Assembly: GCF_029867415.1 (NCBI RefSeq)
Contig: NW_026705407.1
Location: 372,001 to 436,000 of the forward strand
DNA: 64,000 bases
Source: Vicia villosa
Lineage: Eukaryota; Streptophyta; Magnoliopsida; Fabales; Fabaceae
Direction of reading: 5' to 3'
The notes beneath the pieces were generated by a model. The model had not been told where the DNA came from. It searched no databases and saw only the letters and a list, made by a program, of their open reading frames with translations. Position numbers and translations under genes: made by a program. Below, one piece after another: positions 12,563 to 24,430 of the stretch; position 1 is the stretch's first letter; the number at the start of each line of letters is the position of its first letter.

Positions 12563-15500
12563 TTAGGCAAATAACTCTGGATAGGAATCCTTCATCTGAC
12601 TTTCCAGTTCCCAAGTCACATTCCCACCTGCTGGTCCTCCCCAAGCTACTTTGACCAGTGCTATCTCCTTGCCACGCAATTGTTTCAGCCTTCGGTCTTC
12701 AATCCTCATAGGCAAGGTTTCAACTGTCAGATTGTCCTTTACCTGCACATCATCGACTTGGATCACATGAGATGGATCAGCAATGTATTTCCTCAACTGC
12801 GACACATGGAATACATCATGCAGATTCGCAAGCGTCGGTGGCAACGCAATACGATACGCCACTTCTTCCACCCTCTCCGTAATCTGGAACGGACCAATGA
12901 ATCGCGGAGTCAACTTCCTTGATTTCAGTGCTCTACCAACACCAGTTGTAGGAGTCACCCTCAAGAACACATGATCGCCTTCCTAAAATTCAAGTGTTCT
13001 TCTTCTTTTATCATGATAACTCTTCTGACGACTCTGAGAAGTCTTCATCTTCTCCTGAATCATCTTGATCCTTTCTGTTGTCTCCTGAACAATTTCCGGC
13101 CCAATCACGGCACTTTCGCCAGATTCATACCAACATAAAGGCGTTCTACACCTCCGACCATACAAAGCTTCAAACGGAGCCATACCAATGCTCGAGTGAA
13201 AACTATTATTGTAAGTAAATTCGATCAAGGGTAGATAACTATCCCAAGCACCGCCTCTTTCCAACACACAAGCACGCAACAAATCTTCTAGTGATTGAAT
13301 AGTTCTTTCCGTCTGTCCATCCGTCTGCGGATGATAAGCAGAACTCAGTCTCAGCTTAGTACCCAAGGCCTTCTGCAAACTTTCCCAGAATCTAGATGTA
13401 AACCTCGGATCTCTATCTGACACGATACTCGAAGGAATACCATGTAAACTCACTATCTTCTCAATATATATCTGAGCCAACTTCTCCATTGGGTAATCCA
13501 TTCTCATTGGTATAAAGTGAGCAGACTTTGTCAACCTGTCCACAATAACCCAAATAGCTTCACAATTCTTCCCCGTTCTCGGCAAACCTGAAACAAAATC
13601 CATAGATATACTATCCCACTTCCATTCCGGAATAAATAACGGTTGCATAGCTCCATACGGTTTCTGATGCTCAATCTTCGACTTCTGGCAAGTCAGACAA
13701 GCATAGACAAATTCAGCTATTTCCTTTTTCATTCCAGGCCACCAAAACAGCTTCTTTAAGTCATGATACATCTTAGTAGCACCAGGATGAATACTCAATC
13801 CGCTACGATGTCCTTCCTCAAGAATGCTTCTTCTTAACTCGGCAATGTCAGGCACACAAATACGATTACCAAACCTCATTATACCATTCTCGTCGATTCT
13901 AAATTCACCTCCTTTATCTTGGTTAATCAGAGTCAACTTATCAACCAACTCTACGTCAGCCTTCTGACCCTCTCGGATTTCCTCAAGAATACCATTAGTC
14001 AGCTTCAACATACCCAACTTAACACTGATAGGAGTGTCTTCGCACACCAAACTTAAATCTCGGAATTGCTCAATTAAATCCAATTCTCTCACCATAAGCA
14101 TAGACATATGCAGGGACTTCCTACTCAATGCATCGGCAACAACATTTGCTTTACCCGGATGATAATTCAGTTCAAAATCATAATCCTTGAGAAATTCTAA
14201 CCATCTTCTTTGTCTCATATTTAACTCTTTTTGATCAAAGAGATACTTCAAACTCTTGTGATCGCTAAACACTTCAAACCTCGAACCATATAGATAATGC
14301 CTCCACAATTTCAACACAAACACCACTGCTGCCAACTCTAAGTCATGAGTCGGATAATTTCTCTCATGCACTTTGAGTTGTCTCGACGCTTAAGCGACTA
14401 CCTGTTGATTCTGCATCAGTACACCTCCTAATCCCATCAATGAAGCATCACAATACACAACAAAAGATTCCGCCGGATTCGGAAAAATCAAGATCGGCGC
14501 ACTAATCAACCTCTTCTTCAACTCTTGGAATCCTTCCTCACATTTCGAATCCCAAACAAAAGCTTGACCCTTCCTAGTCAACTTAGTTAACGGTAATGCT
14601 AACTTTGAAAAACCTTCAATGAACTTTCTATAGTAACCCGCCAGACCAAGGAAACTACGGATTTCGGAAACTGACTTCGGAGCTTCCCACTGAGACACTG
14701 CTTCTACTTTTGTTGGGTCAACGGCAATACCATCCTTAGAAATTACATGTCCAAGAAAGCTCACTTCGTTTAACCAAAACTCACACTTTGACAGTTTCGC
14801 ATAAAGTTTCTTTTCCTTCAATAGTTCCAATACCACTCTAAGATGATCCGCATGTTCTTCTTCATTCCTAGAATATATTAAAATATCATCAATAGATACT
14901 ACTACGAACTGATCCAGATAAGGATGGAAGATCCTATTCATATACTCCATGAAAACCCTCGGCGCATTTGTTACTCCAAATGGCATCACTGTATATTCGT
15001 AGTGACCATACCTCGTTCTAAATGCCGTTTTCTGAATATCGTCCGTCTTCACCCGAATCTGATGATATCCCGACCTCAAGTCAATTTTACTGAACACACA
15101 AGCTCCAACCAATTGATCCATCAAGTCATCAATCCTCGGCAAGGGATACCGATTCTTGATAGTAACCTTGTTGAGTTGTCTGTAATCCACACACAACCTC
15201 ATTGAACCTTCTTTCTTCTTCACTAGTAACACCGGTGCACCCCACGGTGAGACACTAGGACGAATAAATTTCTTCTCAAGTAAATCTTCCAATTGACTCT
15301 TCAACTCATTCAATTCCGATGCCGACATACGATAAGGTGCCATCGACACAGGATTAGTTCCAGGAATTAGTTCAATAGCAAATTCTACCTCCCTCTCTGG
15401 CGGCAATTCTCTTACATCTTCTGGAAAGACTTCTGGAAATTCACATACTACCGGTAAGTCACTACTCACCACTTTCTTTTTCACTTCCATGGATGCAATC

Positions 15501-16930
15501 AACATAAACACGACAGCCCCGTCCTTCATTGCTTCATCCACTTGTCTAGCCGTCATCGCTAAATCCTCAACACTGACATCTTCAGGAAAAATAACCGTCT
15601 TCGTGAAACAATTGATATGAACCCGATTAAATTGCAACCAATTCATACCCAAGATAACATCAAGTTGTTCCAACGGAAGGCACACTAAGTCCATTCCGAA
15701 TTCTCTACCAAAAATATCAATTGGACAGTTCAAACAAGCAAACAAAGTAGTCACTGAACCCGACACAGGAGTGTCAATGATCATACTTCCATCAATATCA
15801 GATATTTCCAAATTCAGGCGTTTAGCACAATCCAATGAAATAAACGAGTGAGTTGCTCCAGTATCTATTATTGCAACTAAAGGAGTGCCATGGATAAAAC
15901 ACGTACCTTTAATCAACCGATCCTCTGGAGTAGTCTCTGAACCAGATAAGGCGAACACCTTACCACCGGCTTGATTCTTCCTCGGCTTAGGGCACTTAGG
16001 ACTGATATGCCCTTCTTCTCCGCAGTTGAAACAAGTTACGGTGTTCCCTTTGCACTCAATAGCAATGTGACCTGCCTTTCCACATCTATAGCACTTCTTT
16101 TCCTCACTTTTGCATTCGTGAATGCGATGTCCAGGTTCCCCACACTTGAAGCACTTACTAGGAGCACTAGAGTCTCCCCCACTAGGCTTCTTCCAGCCTC
16201 CGGCTTTCTGGTTACCCTTACCATAAGGCTTACCACGATCCATATGCTTTTTCCCTTTCCTGTCGACTAACTCGCGAGAGTGCGACGACTTCAGTTTAAT
16301 ATTGTCCTCTTCAAAGATTCGGCTGCAGTCAACCAAATCGACAAACCTGCGAATCCTCTGGTATCTGATACCCTGTTTAATCTCATCACGGAGACCATTT
16401 TCAAACTTAACACACTTCGAGAATTCACTAGCCTCATCGTTATTGTAGTGGACATAATACTTTGCTAGTTCAACAAACTTGGACGCATACTCTGGCACAG
16501 TCATATTACCTTGTGTCAGCTCCAAAAATTCAATCTCCTTCCTGCCTCTAACGTCTTCAGGAAAGTACCTCCGCAAGAATTCTCTCTTGAACACAACCCA
16601 AGTGATCGCAACACCTGCAGCTTGCAGTTCGTCCTTACTAGCCATCCACCAATCATCAGCTTCTTCAGACAGCATGTGAGTACCATATCTCACCTTCATA
16701 TTTTCGTCACAATCAATCACCCGAAAGATCCTTTCAATTTCCTTTAGCCACTTCTGGGCGCCTTCGGGATCGTGAGTGCCTTTGAACAACGGAGGGTTGT
16801 TCCTCTGAAAACTGTTCAGCTGCCTGTCAGCACCAATTCCAGCTCCATTCGCATTCCCTCCCAACACACCAGCAATCATACCGAGAGCTTCAGCAATCGC
16901 GTCGTCGTTTCTTCCCCCTCTTCCGGCCAT
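12563..16930 (-). pseudogene. gag-pol: Chromovirus gag-pol polyprotein with two nonsense codons
   Basis: The frame is continuous from ATG 16930 to the stop at 12563 (1455 codons, the same length as the intact copy in element 2). It has TAA at 14388-14390 (early RNase H) and TAG at 12983-12985 (just after the integrase). Domains from the N-terminus are: Retrotrans_gag; three CCHC zinc knuckles ([42 protein letters not shown]); aspartic protease ([10 protein letters not shown]); RT; RNase H; HHCC zinc finger and integrase core ([23 protein letters not shown]); chromodomain ([16 protein letters not shown]). The RT catalytic motif reads SIDDILIYS, where the sister copy and most relatives have FIDD. 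That is a third possible defect. Confidence 0.95.
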
Positions 16931-17050
16931 TGTTCTGTTAAGTATAAAACAATACCCATTAGAACAAGAAGTATCGACAGTGTCAACCTTACACTAATCG
17001 CATACGAGGGATTAACCGACACTAAGACTCTGACTCAAACGACCGACAAT

Positions 17051-17062
17051 GCTCTGATACCA
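17051..17062 (-). other. Primer-binding site of Gypsy element 1
   Basis: The minus strand reads TGGTATCAGAGC, four bases beyond the 5' LTR end. This is the exact initiator-Met tRNA primer site. Confidence 0.9.
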
Positions 17063-17066
17063 CTAT

Positions 17067-18941
17067 TGTAACACCCTTCTAATACCCCGCATAATAATAG
17101 ACAATAATCAGAGTTAACATGAAAAAGGGCATTACAACTTCCAAATAATTCAAACAATACTCATGTCATGCCATAAAGGAGAACGTCAACCAAATTTATT
17201 CAGATTCATCATGTTAACACAGCGGAATTATCTTTAACATCTGAATAACAAACAGCCAAGTCACAGACTTAAAGCATCAACATACAAATCCATCCAAAAT
17301 AAAAAGTTCAACAAATAATTCTAAACGACGCCCCCAGTGTTACACGACTAGAGCATGACACGGACCCAACTGACTCTAACGAACTACTTGACGAGCTAAT
17401 CCTCACCAAGTACGAGAGCTACTCCTCAATCTGAAAAATAACAACAGTAAGGGTGAGTCTCATTCACATTTAACTAATGTTATAAGGTATAAATAATAAA
17501 ATGTCATTTCACATGCCATACACCCAATCACAGTTATGATCAGATTCAAACCATACAATCAGTAAACAAACAATCAACAGCACATATTATAACATTGGAC
17601 AACCTTCCATTCATGTTATAATATCACAAACAACCTAATTCAATGCAACTACATGCATGTGGTACCAAAATCTGGGATATAACCCAACTCACCGATCCAC
17701 CATCGTCAAGGATACGGTAACACCCACTCACTAATTCCTCACAATGGGAATTAGCTACCACTGATCCACGATCGTCAAGGACCAGCCACATAATGATTAT
17801 GAATGCATGCATCAACCATAACATGCTCATCACCCACATAAATCAACCAAATGTCATAATCATTAATAAGACACATATTTCATACCAACAATACATGTAT
17901 AATAAACACCAGTTACAACCACAACATCATACAGGTAAACATTCATTAGTGTACCTATAAACATATCCTACCACAAACAAATAAGCTCGGTGTTTTAAAA
18001 ATAGTTCAAGCCACAACTCAAAACACCATTTGATTATATAAATTATCTGATTAGCTTCACTGTACTCGAAACGGCACCAAAATCCGGTTTACGGTTTAAA
18101 AGTTACACCTCTTTAAAACTTTTCAAAATGGATAGTCGCAACAACTAACAGCACGCGGCGCCACACACGGTTCACGGCGCGGAACGAATAGGAACTACGC
18201 CTTCGTGGCGCAAACAAAGGTTCGCGGCGCGGAACGAATAAAAACTACGCCTTCGCGGCGCGGTCATATGTTCGCGGCGCGTACTGAGCGCAACAAAGCT
18301 TCCTGGCCTTCTGCCAAGCAGTTCGCGGCGCCAACTCCTGGACGCGGCGCGAACTGGCGAATCCCAGCGTTCCGAATAGCAGAAAACAGCCTGCGATTTT
18401 ACCCTTCCTTCACCAAATCATTACCAATTCAACCCATTCCAATCAGATTTCGCATACAGTGCAACAAACACATATTATAACACATTATAATACATTTAAA
18501 CCATCCAAATAACACCATTACACGAATCAGCATAATCATTACGCGTAAATCCTCCCAAAACCTAACATTTCTACAACCTAAGCACAACCCAATTGGTACG
18601 GATAACACGGTCAATTCTATCATACTATCTATAATCCCATAATAGAAGATAAACGGAAGAGTCCCCCCTTACCTGAAGGTTGATTCTTCGTTCTTCCTCG
18701 GTCGCACTTCTCCGTTCCTCTTCTCTTTTCACGTTCAGACTTCTTTTCCCAATACTGTAACCTTCTCTATTCCACCACTCCTTCTATTTTATTAAAAATA
18801 AAATAAAATTATTTTAATTAGTAATAGGGCCTACCAATGCACCCCCTTCCTTACTAACCACAACTCAAGCCCAATTGCTTAATTCCTCATAATTCAATTA
18901 ATTTAATTAAATTAAATTATGAAAATAAATGGAGTGTTACA
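17067..18941 (-). repeat. 5' LTR of Gypsy element 1
   Basis: 1875 bp, with about 12 substitutions against the left copy. As the 5' LTR of the minus-strand element, its transcript would pass through the candidate intron at 17431-18672. Confidence 0.95.
17431..18672 (-). other. Candidate intron inside the LTR (Gypsy element 1)
   Basis: On the minus strand the donor reads CAG|GTAAGG, about 270 bp into the LTR. The acceptor reads TATTTTTCAG|ATTGAGG, about 363 bp before the LTR end. The 3' LTR copy has both (11011-12252). The related LTRs at 48666-49929 and 51677-53133 have matching donor and acceptor at similar offsets. No transcript evidence is available here. Confidence 0.5.
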
Positions 18942-19664
18942 TTTTGTTTTTTCTGCATTCACCTTTTGTAACCTTGTTTGTCTAATCAATGAAAAAGTTT
19001 TTTTTGTTCTAAATCCTTTTTATGCTTTTTGATGTTATGACAAAAAGGGGGAGAAAATATATGATAAATGATCTGATTATTTATATCAGTTATCGGGTAA
19101 AAAGACCCCACATTTCTAACAGAACTTGTAAAGTTCTATGTGTTTAAGCTGTGTTCTTGCAGGAATTAAAATCTCACTACAAGATCATCATAAGAAGAAA
19201 TGAATTGTATCAAGCTCTTGGATTATTGAAGCAAGCTGAATGCTATGAAGCTTCAGAATCAGAAGCAAGATGGAAGAATGTTCAGATATTCTGAAAAGAG
19301 AATAAGCTCTGATACATTACGCTCACAGATACATAAGCTCTGATATTTCATGATCATACAAATATGGCTCTGATATCTTATGCTTATATGCTATCTAACA
19401 ATATAGCTCTGATACATATTATATAGCTCTGATACATATTATGTGTTCTGATTATAGCTCTGATACATATTATGTGATAGCTCAGATACATATTATGTGG
19501 TCTGAAACATATTATGTGTTCTGATTCATTCATGCTGACTTTTGTCGTTTAGTTTTATTCTGTAACATTTCAGGATGTAAAGATGCTCTGATGATGCTCT
19601 GGTACATTCAACAATGTTCTGATACAATCTAGCATGAAGTAATACAAGAAGAAATTCAAGCTCT
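18942..19664 (+). other. 3' untranslated region of SIRE-type element 1, short repeats
   Basis: This is the continuation of the SIRE-type element after the nested Gypsy. It has no ORF of note. A polypurine-like run (AAAAAGGGGGAGAAAA) lies near 19043. At about 19300-19620 the phrase AGCTCTGATAC recurs about ten times, often followed by ATATTATG. This looks like a degenerate short tandem repeat. Confidence 0.7.
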
Positions 19665-20045
19665 GAAGCTGTCCAGGTGGAAGCAGGAATCAGAAGCTGT
19701 GAATGTTCTGAGGATCGAAGAAATTCAAGTTCTGAAGCTGTCCAGGTGGAAGCAGGAATCAGAAGCTGTGAATGTTCTGAGGATCGAAGAAATTCAAGTT
19801 CTGAAGCTGTCCAGGTGGAAGCAGGAATCAGAAGCTGTCAATGTTCTGAGGATCGAAGAAATTCAAGTTCTGAAGCTGTCCAGGTGGAAGCAGGAATCAG
19901 AAGCTGTGAATGTTCTGAGGATCAAAGAAATTCAAGTTCTGAAGCTGTCCGATGGAAACAGAAATCAGAAGCTACGAATGTTCTGTGAATCTAAAGAAAC
20001 TCTATACTCTGAAGCTGTCCGAAGGAAGCAAATCAGAAGTAATAT
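19665..20045 (+). repeat. 69-bp tandem repeats (about 5.5 copies)
   Basis: Units start at 19665, 19734, 19803, 19872 and 19941, followed by a partial divergent unit at about 20011. The period of 69 bp is exactly 23 codons, so two forward frames stay open as repeated peptides. The first four units are almost identical and the last ones decay. The place (3' untranslated part of a SIRE-type element) and the lack of a coding context argue for a non-coding tandem array. Confidence 0.85.
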
Positions 20046-20134
20046 GAGTCACGAAGATTAAGCACTGTGAACGTCTCTACTGAATTACTCAGGGAAGTCC
20101 TTTATTTATTAAAAGTTCTTCTAGTATTAATTTC

Positions 20135-20297
20135 AGGGGGAGATTACTCATCTCAGGGGGAGATTGTTAATCTCAGGGGGAGGCATATTCACATGCTTAT
20201 GCTATAGCTGTGTAATTTGTCTTTTAGCTGTCTGCTCTTACTGATCGCAAATTCATATCATTTATGTATGTTTTTGTCATCATCAAAAAGGGGGAGA
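20135..20297 (+). other. Polypurine tract and three upstream PPT-like motifs
   Basis: The tract AAAAAGGGGGAGA (20285-20297) lies directly before the 3' LTR and is the expected plus-strand primer. Just upstream, CAGGGGGAG occurs three times at about 20135-20182. Multiple purine tracts near the 3' LTR fit the SIRE/Maximus lineage. Confidence 0.75.
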
Positions 20298-20298
20298 T

Positions 20299-21522
20299 TG
20301 TTAGAACAAGATTTGTTCTGATCAATATTCTTAGTTTTGATGATAACAAGGATATGAATTTTGTTTAAAGATAATGTGGTACTCTAATACATTGCAATTT
20401 CCTTTTCAGGAAATATATAAAGGGTATGCACAAAACAGCGCTCAAGAAGCTTTGTCTCAGAAGGTTCAGCATGCAAATATCAGAACATGGTCTGGCAAGA
20501 CATCAGAAGATGGTCAAAGCAGAATCAGAACATGGTTCTACAGAAGCATCAGAAGAACTTGAGGTCAGAAGCAGAAGCACTGAAGTTCTCATGGTATCAC
20601 GCTCAGAAGCACTTCAAAGTCAGAAGACAAGAAGATGCAATGCACCAAGCTGTTTAACTCTGATGAATATCAAACGTCAAATATACAATCATTAGATCAG
20701 AAGAATGTACACGCAAAAAGGCTACGCTGACAAGACAAAAAGGAACGTTGGAACCTATCATAGGCAGCGACAGTAGACACAGCGTGAACAAGGCTCGAGG
20801 TAGTTGACAAAAGCGAGAAAAACATTAAATGCAATGTGTACGGAACACGCAACGCATTAAATGCTATCAACGGTCATCTTCTCCAAACGCCTATAAATAT
20901 GAAGTTCTGATGAGAAGCAACGTTAACCAACTTGAACATATTTTGTGAATATTAACTTGCTGAAACGCTGCACAACTCAAAGATCAGAAAACTTCATCTT
21001 CATCAAGCTCACTACATTGCTGTTGTAATATATTAGTGAGATCAAGCTTAAACTGTTAAGAGAAATATCACGGTTGTGATTATAGCTTTTTAGAAGCAAT
21101 TTGTAATACTCTTAGATTGATTACATTAAGTTGTAAGTAACTAGGGTGATCAAGTGTTGATCAGGAAACTCTAGGGAAGTCTTAGCTTGTGTCTAAGCAG
21201 TTGTAATTAGAGTGATCACGTGGTGGTCAGGATACTCTAAGAAAGTCTTAGCTTGTGTCTAAGCAGTTGTTCCTGGAGTGATCAGGTTGTGATCAGGAGA
21301 CTCTGGAAGACTTAGTCGAGGACTAAGTGGAAAACCATTGTAATTCGTGCGATTAGTGGATTAAATCCTCAGGTGAGGTAAATCACTCCGTGGGGGTGGA
21401 CTGGAGTAGTTTAGTTAACAACGAACCAGGATAAAAATATCTGTGCAATTATTTTTAGCGTTCAAGTTTTAAAAGCTACACTTATTCAAACCCCCCCTTT
21501 CTAAGTGTTTTTCTATCCTTCA
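20299..21522 (+). repeat. 3' LTR of SIRE-type element 1 (1224 bp)
   Basis: It starts TGTTAGAACAAG after the polypurine tract and ends TATCCTTCA, as the 5' LTR remnant does at 3928. A TATA-like CCTATAAATATG lies near 20890. The 5 bp after it (ATAAT, 21523-21527) would be one half of the target duplication; the other half lies beyond the Ogre insertion. Confidence 0.9.
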
Positions 21523-21527
21523 ATAAT

Positions 21528-22690
21528 TGTTGTTTATATGTTAAAACATGAAAATACATTAGATTAGTGGTAGAGAAGATTGCTTCATGACCAAGATCTC
21601 CTTGGTTCAATCCTTGCTTAATGTAAAATTTTAATTTTTTTCCAGCTTTGTTTGATAACTAAATATAATTAAAATAAATAAATAAATGGATTAAAAAATA
21701 ATTGAAATAAAAAATAATAAGTCCACATCATAAAATTATTGTACATTGCAGTCCAATCATGGTTCAAAAGTAGAAAAAATAACCGGGTTGTGAAAAATAT
21801 TAAGAGAAGGACTAATTTGTCTCGGTTAAATTTTGCAAGGGATTAAATGTAGACTTTTTTATTCTTAGGGATCAATTTGGACTCTCGAATTTTTATGAGG
21901 GACTAAAATGGGTCTTCACTCTTATTTTTTTATGTTTGAAATGGAAGTCTCGATTATCATTTTTTATAATACTTTTAAGATTGTTAGAAATATCAGAAAG
22001 ATCAAAAGGATCCAGGCTGAATCGTGAATTGAGTAATTTTTCCTTATAAGTATTTCACAAGCACTCTCTTAATTATCTTAGAGTTTGGAAAGCAATAATA
22101 CCCAGGATAATGTCAGCCTTATTCGAGTATGCACAAGATCGGTGAAGAACTCGAATGCAAGGAAGAGTGTCTGGAATAATGAAGAGGATTTATGATTTTT
22201 TTTTGTTTCATTTTGGATTTATAAATGTGTATTTATAGATCATGCATGTGTTGTTTCATAAGTTTGCAACTCTTGATGAAACAATACATTTTCACCATAT
22301 ATTGCAATGGTTCATCTATAATGACACAAGGCGCCTATTTATGAAGTGTTGTAAATTTGAACTAAAAAAAAAATTTTATGCAACAACCAAAAATCTATTC
22401 TCATTTTTGTCACACACTATGGTAATTATTATTTTATAATTTCCAACGTAAGCAAATATTTATTAATTAAAAAATTTAAAAGTAAAATTAATGATAAAAA
22501 ATATATAAATTACACAAGCGGAATAAAAGGTGATTTCTGATCCAATTAGAGAAATGAGATTAGCTCACTATAATTTTTTCTTGCTTCAAATTTTGTCAAT
22601 TTATCAACACATATTCAAATATAGCACGACTTGGATTCGTCCTTGTATAACAGTTGTTTAAGAATTCGGGATCATGAAAGCAAAAACATG
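21528..22690. other. Intergenic, no gene; tRNA-like box and diffuse repeat remnants
   Basis: No coding region is recognisable. A tRNA-like stretch at about 21562-21625 has an A-box-like TTAGTGGTAGAG and a B-box-like GGTTCAATCC, but no cloverleaf or intact ends. At about 21815-21935 phrases such as AGGGACTAA recur, as in degraded legume repeat families. The rest is AT-rich. Confidence 0.5.
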
Positions 22691-22876
22691 TCATTATTCA
22701 AAGAGCACAAAAGATGGAGAAACTACATCTTCATACACTCAATGATAGGAGGTCATTATTCAAAGAGCACAAAAGATGGAGAAACTACATCTTCATACAC
22801 TCAATGATAGGAGGTCATTATTCAAAGAGCACAAAAGATGGAGAAACTACATCTTCATACACTCAATGATAGGAGG
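22691..22876. repeat. Perfect 62-bp triplication across the LTR junction
   Basis: Three identical units occupy 22691-22752, 22753-22814 and 22815-22876. Each ends with the TSD CTCAA followed by the first ten bases of the neighbouring LTR (TGATAGGAGG). Two extra copies of the LTR start therefore sit outside the element, and the triplication arose after the insertion. Confidence 0.9.
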
Positions 22877-23144
22877 TGCAATTAGATATTTTAATTAGTA
22901 ATATAATGTTAGTCGTTATTCTATTATGAATGTTTGGTTGAATTGGGTTTTTAGTAGTGTTTGACCTTTAAGTTTATTATCATTAAAAGTACTATATATT
23001 GTAGTCTCATTGAGACATTAGGTATCAAAGAAATAAAATGAAATTTATCTTTATTCCTTTTATTTTATTTACTCATTTTGGTGTTCTTCCCCTTTTCTAG
23101 TAGAAACCCTAGATTATTAGTTTGGTAGGAATAACTTCCTATCA
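22867..23144 (+). repeat. 5' LTR of the gene-capturing element
   Basis: 278 bp, pairing with 25830-26108 (279 bp). The end is followed by ATTGGTGCTTTCC, the position expected for a primer site; I could not assign the tRNA. Confidence 0.9.
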
Positions 23145-23181
23145 ATTGGTGCTTTCCTTTTCGATCTCACTTCTGCTGGAA

Positions 23182-23460
23182 TTCATGACAGTACTATTGT
23201 TTGATGGGAAAGAAGATGCGTATTGGTGGATCCTTTGTTTTGAGAAATTTTTTAAGGAGCATGAAACACCCGAGTCATGGAAAGTTTTGAAAGCTGTTGG
23301 AGCATTGCGAGGTTCTGCTCTCGAATGGTGGATATGATGGTCTCGTATTCATCGCCGATCTACTTGGGATACATTTACAACATCACTATTATGGCATTTC
23401 TAACCAGAATGGCAACATCTTTTACGGATAATTGATGTGGAAATGGAATCAATGGAGTCC
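23182..23460 (+). pseudogene. gag: Gypsy gag remnant
   Basis: The reading LFDGKEDAYWW...GSALEWW, then after stops a stretch ending HF-PEWQ, matches the core of Retrotrans_gag in legume Gypsy elements (LFDG, a Trp-rich end, and the RRF-P motif). TGA at 23336-23338 and a further stop at about 23401 interrupt it. The normal gag N-terminus is absent, so the piece starts almost at the primer site. An acidic open stretch continues to about 23970 without a recognisable domain. Confidence 0.7.
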
Positions 23461-24142
23461 ATGGATCCAATATGTGAAACTGTTGAAGAGGACGTAGTAG
23501 AATCATCATTATCGGATCTGTATGACGAGGGACAGGAACCTGCTGAAACTTCAAAATCTCAGGAGAAAAAGACAACTGCGACTGTTTCGGAACAACACTA
23601 ATTTCGGAACAACACTGTTTCGGAAAAAGATGAAATGGAATTCGGGTCGTTTGGACAATATAATGATAATGAAGATGATATGGATCTAGATTCACAAACT
23701 CTTGTTCCTTTGATTTCCATTGTTGATAACAGTCTTATTGACGATAATGATATCTCACTTGAAAAGGGTACAACGAGAAAGATTTCTTCAATAGTGACCA
23801 AGCCCAGGGATATTCACCTCTCCAACGATCAAATTTTGGCTGCCGCTCCGCTTCCAGAACCACCAGATCTAAATAGTTTGTTATTAATTGATGATGATGT
23901 GAGTGGTGAAGTTGTTGCGAAGGTGAAGAAACAATCTGTGAAAATGAGAAGCAGAAGAAGTATCTGTTGAAGAAGGAGAGAAAGAAGGCTGAAGCTGCTG
24001 AGCATATGGGCTTTTACGCAAGGGGTTTCTCCTTGTGCAATCGATTCAACCACGTCCGTCTCCATTTCCAGAGCCACCAGATTCAATCATGGTACCAGTC
24101 TCGTTGCAGCCACTTCAATTAACTCACCATCTGTTTGTTGAA

Positions 24143-24430
24143 ATGCCAGATCAAAATGCTGCCAAAATCTTCGCCGGTGCAGAGGTTTTGAAACACAGAG
24201 GCCCCGATTGGAGAGGTTTGCATTGTTATCGAGATTGTCACCATGCTCATCAACGCCTTACCATTCCTACTTCCAGAGATCAACCTCCTTACAAAACCGT
24301 TATTGTCACTGTGAATGGAGGGATCTACAACCACAAGTTGAAATAGAATCTGAGTCATTACAATGCAATCGATCGAATCCTTCTCCGCTTCCGCAAACTC
24401 TCCCATCATTACCATGACGACGAACCAACT
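24143..24430 (+). pseudogene. Captured asparagine synthetase fragment (glutaminase domain)
   Basis: The reading contains LKHRGPDWRGLH, AHQRLTI, SRDQPPY and VIVTVNGGIYNH. These match the N-terminal class-II glutamine amidotransferase domain of plant glutamine-dependent asparagine synthetase, where RHRGPDWSGLH and TVNGEIYNH are conserved. The catalytic N-terminal Cys (MCGI start) is not present. TAG at about 24344 ends the good match. The fragment spans what are normally separate exons with no intron visible, consistent with capture from spliced RNA. It is not a working enzyme. Confidence 0.8.

Larger units (their letters stand above)
10647..18941 (-). mobile_element. Chromodomain Gypsy retrotransposon 1 (Tekay-like), complete with TSD
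   Basis: Two 1875-bp LTRs flank a gag-pol on the minus strand. The ends are TGTAACACCC...GTGTTACA, with a perfect 5-bp target duplication TTTTG (10642-10646 and 18942-18946). An initiator-Met primer site and a purine-rich tract lie in the expected places. The C-terminal chromodomain and Gypsy domain order place it among chromoviruses, most like Tekay/Del. The LTRs differ at about 12 positions by eye (0.6%), so the insertion is recent. Two nonsense codons in pol make it non-autonomous. It landed between the extra ORF and the 3' repeats of the SIRE-type element. Confidence 0.95.
3582..21522 (+). mobile_element. SIRE/Maximus-type Copia retrotransposon, broken and nested
   Basis: The order is: truncated 5' LTR (3582-3928), primer site, gag, protease, integrase, reverse transcriptase, RNase H, an extra ORF (9545-10615), tandem repeats, polypurine tract, 3' LTR (20299-21522). 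Copia order (integrase before RT), a long gag-pol, an extra ORF after pol and repeated polypurine-like motifs suggest the SIRE/Maximus lineage. It is interrupted at 10647-18941 by a Gypsy element, and the Ogre insertion removed its left end. The remaining 347 bp of 5' LTR differ from the 3' LTR at 4 positions by eye. It cannot be autonomous, since gag and pol carry stops and a frameshift. Confidence 0.9.

Noticed and set aside
19677..20061. Two overlapping ORFs of 103 and 120 codons made of 23-residue repeats.
   Set aside because: The 69-bp tandem repeat keeps two frames open. It lies in the 3' untranslated part of the SIRE-type element.
21562..21630. A tRNA gene.
   Set aside because: A- and B-box-like words are present, but no acceptor stem or cloverleaf can be paired. 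At best it is a tRNA-derived remnant.
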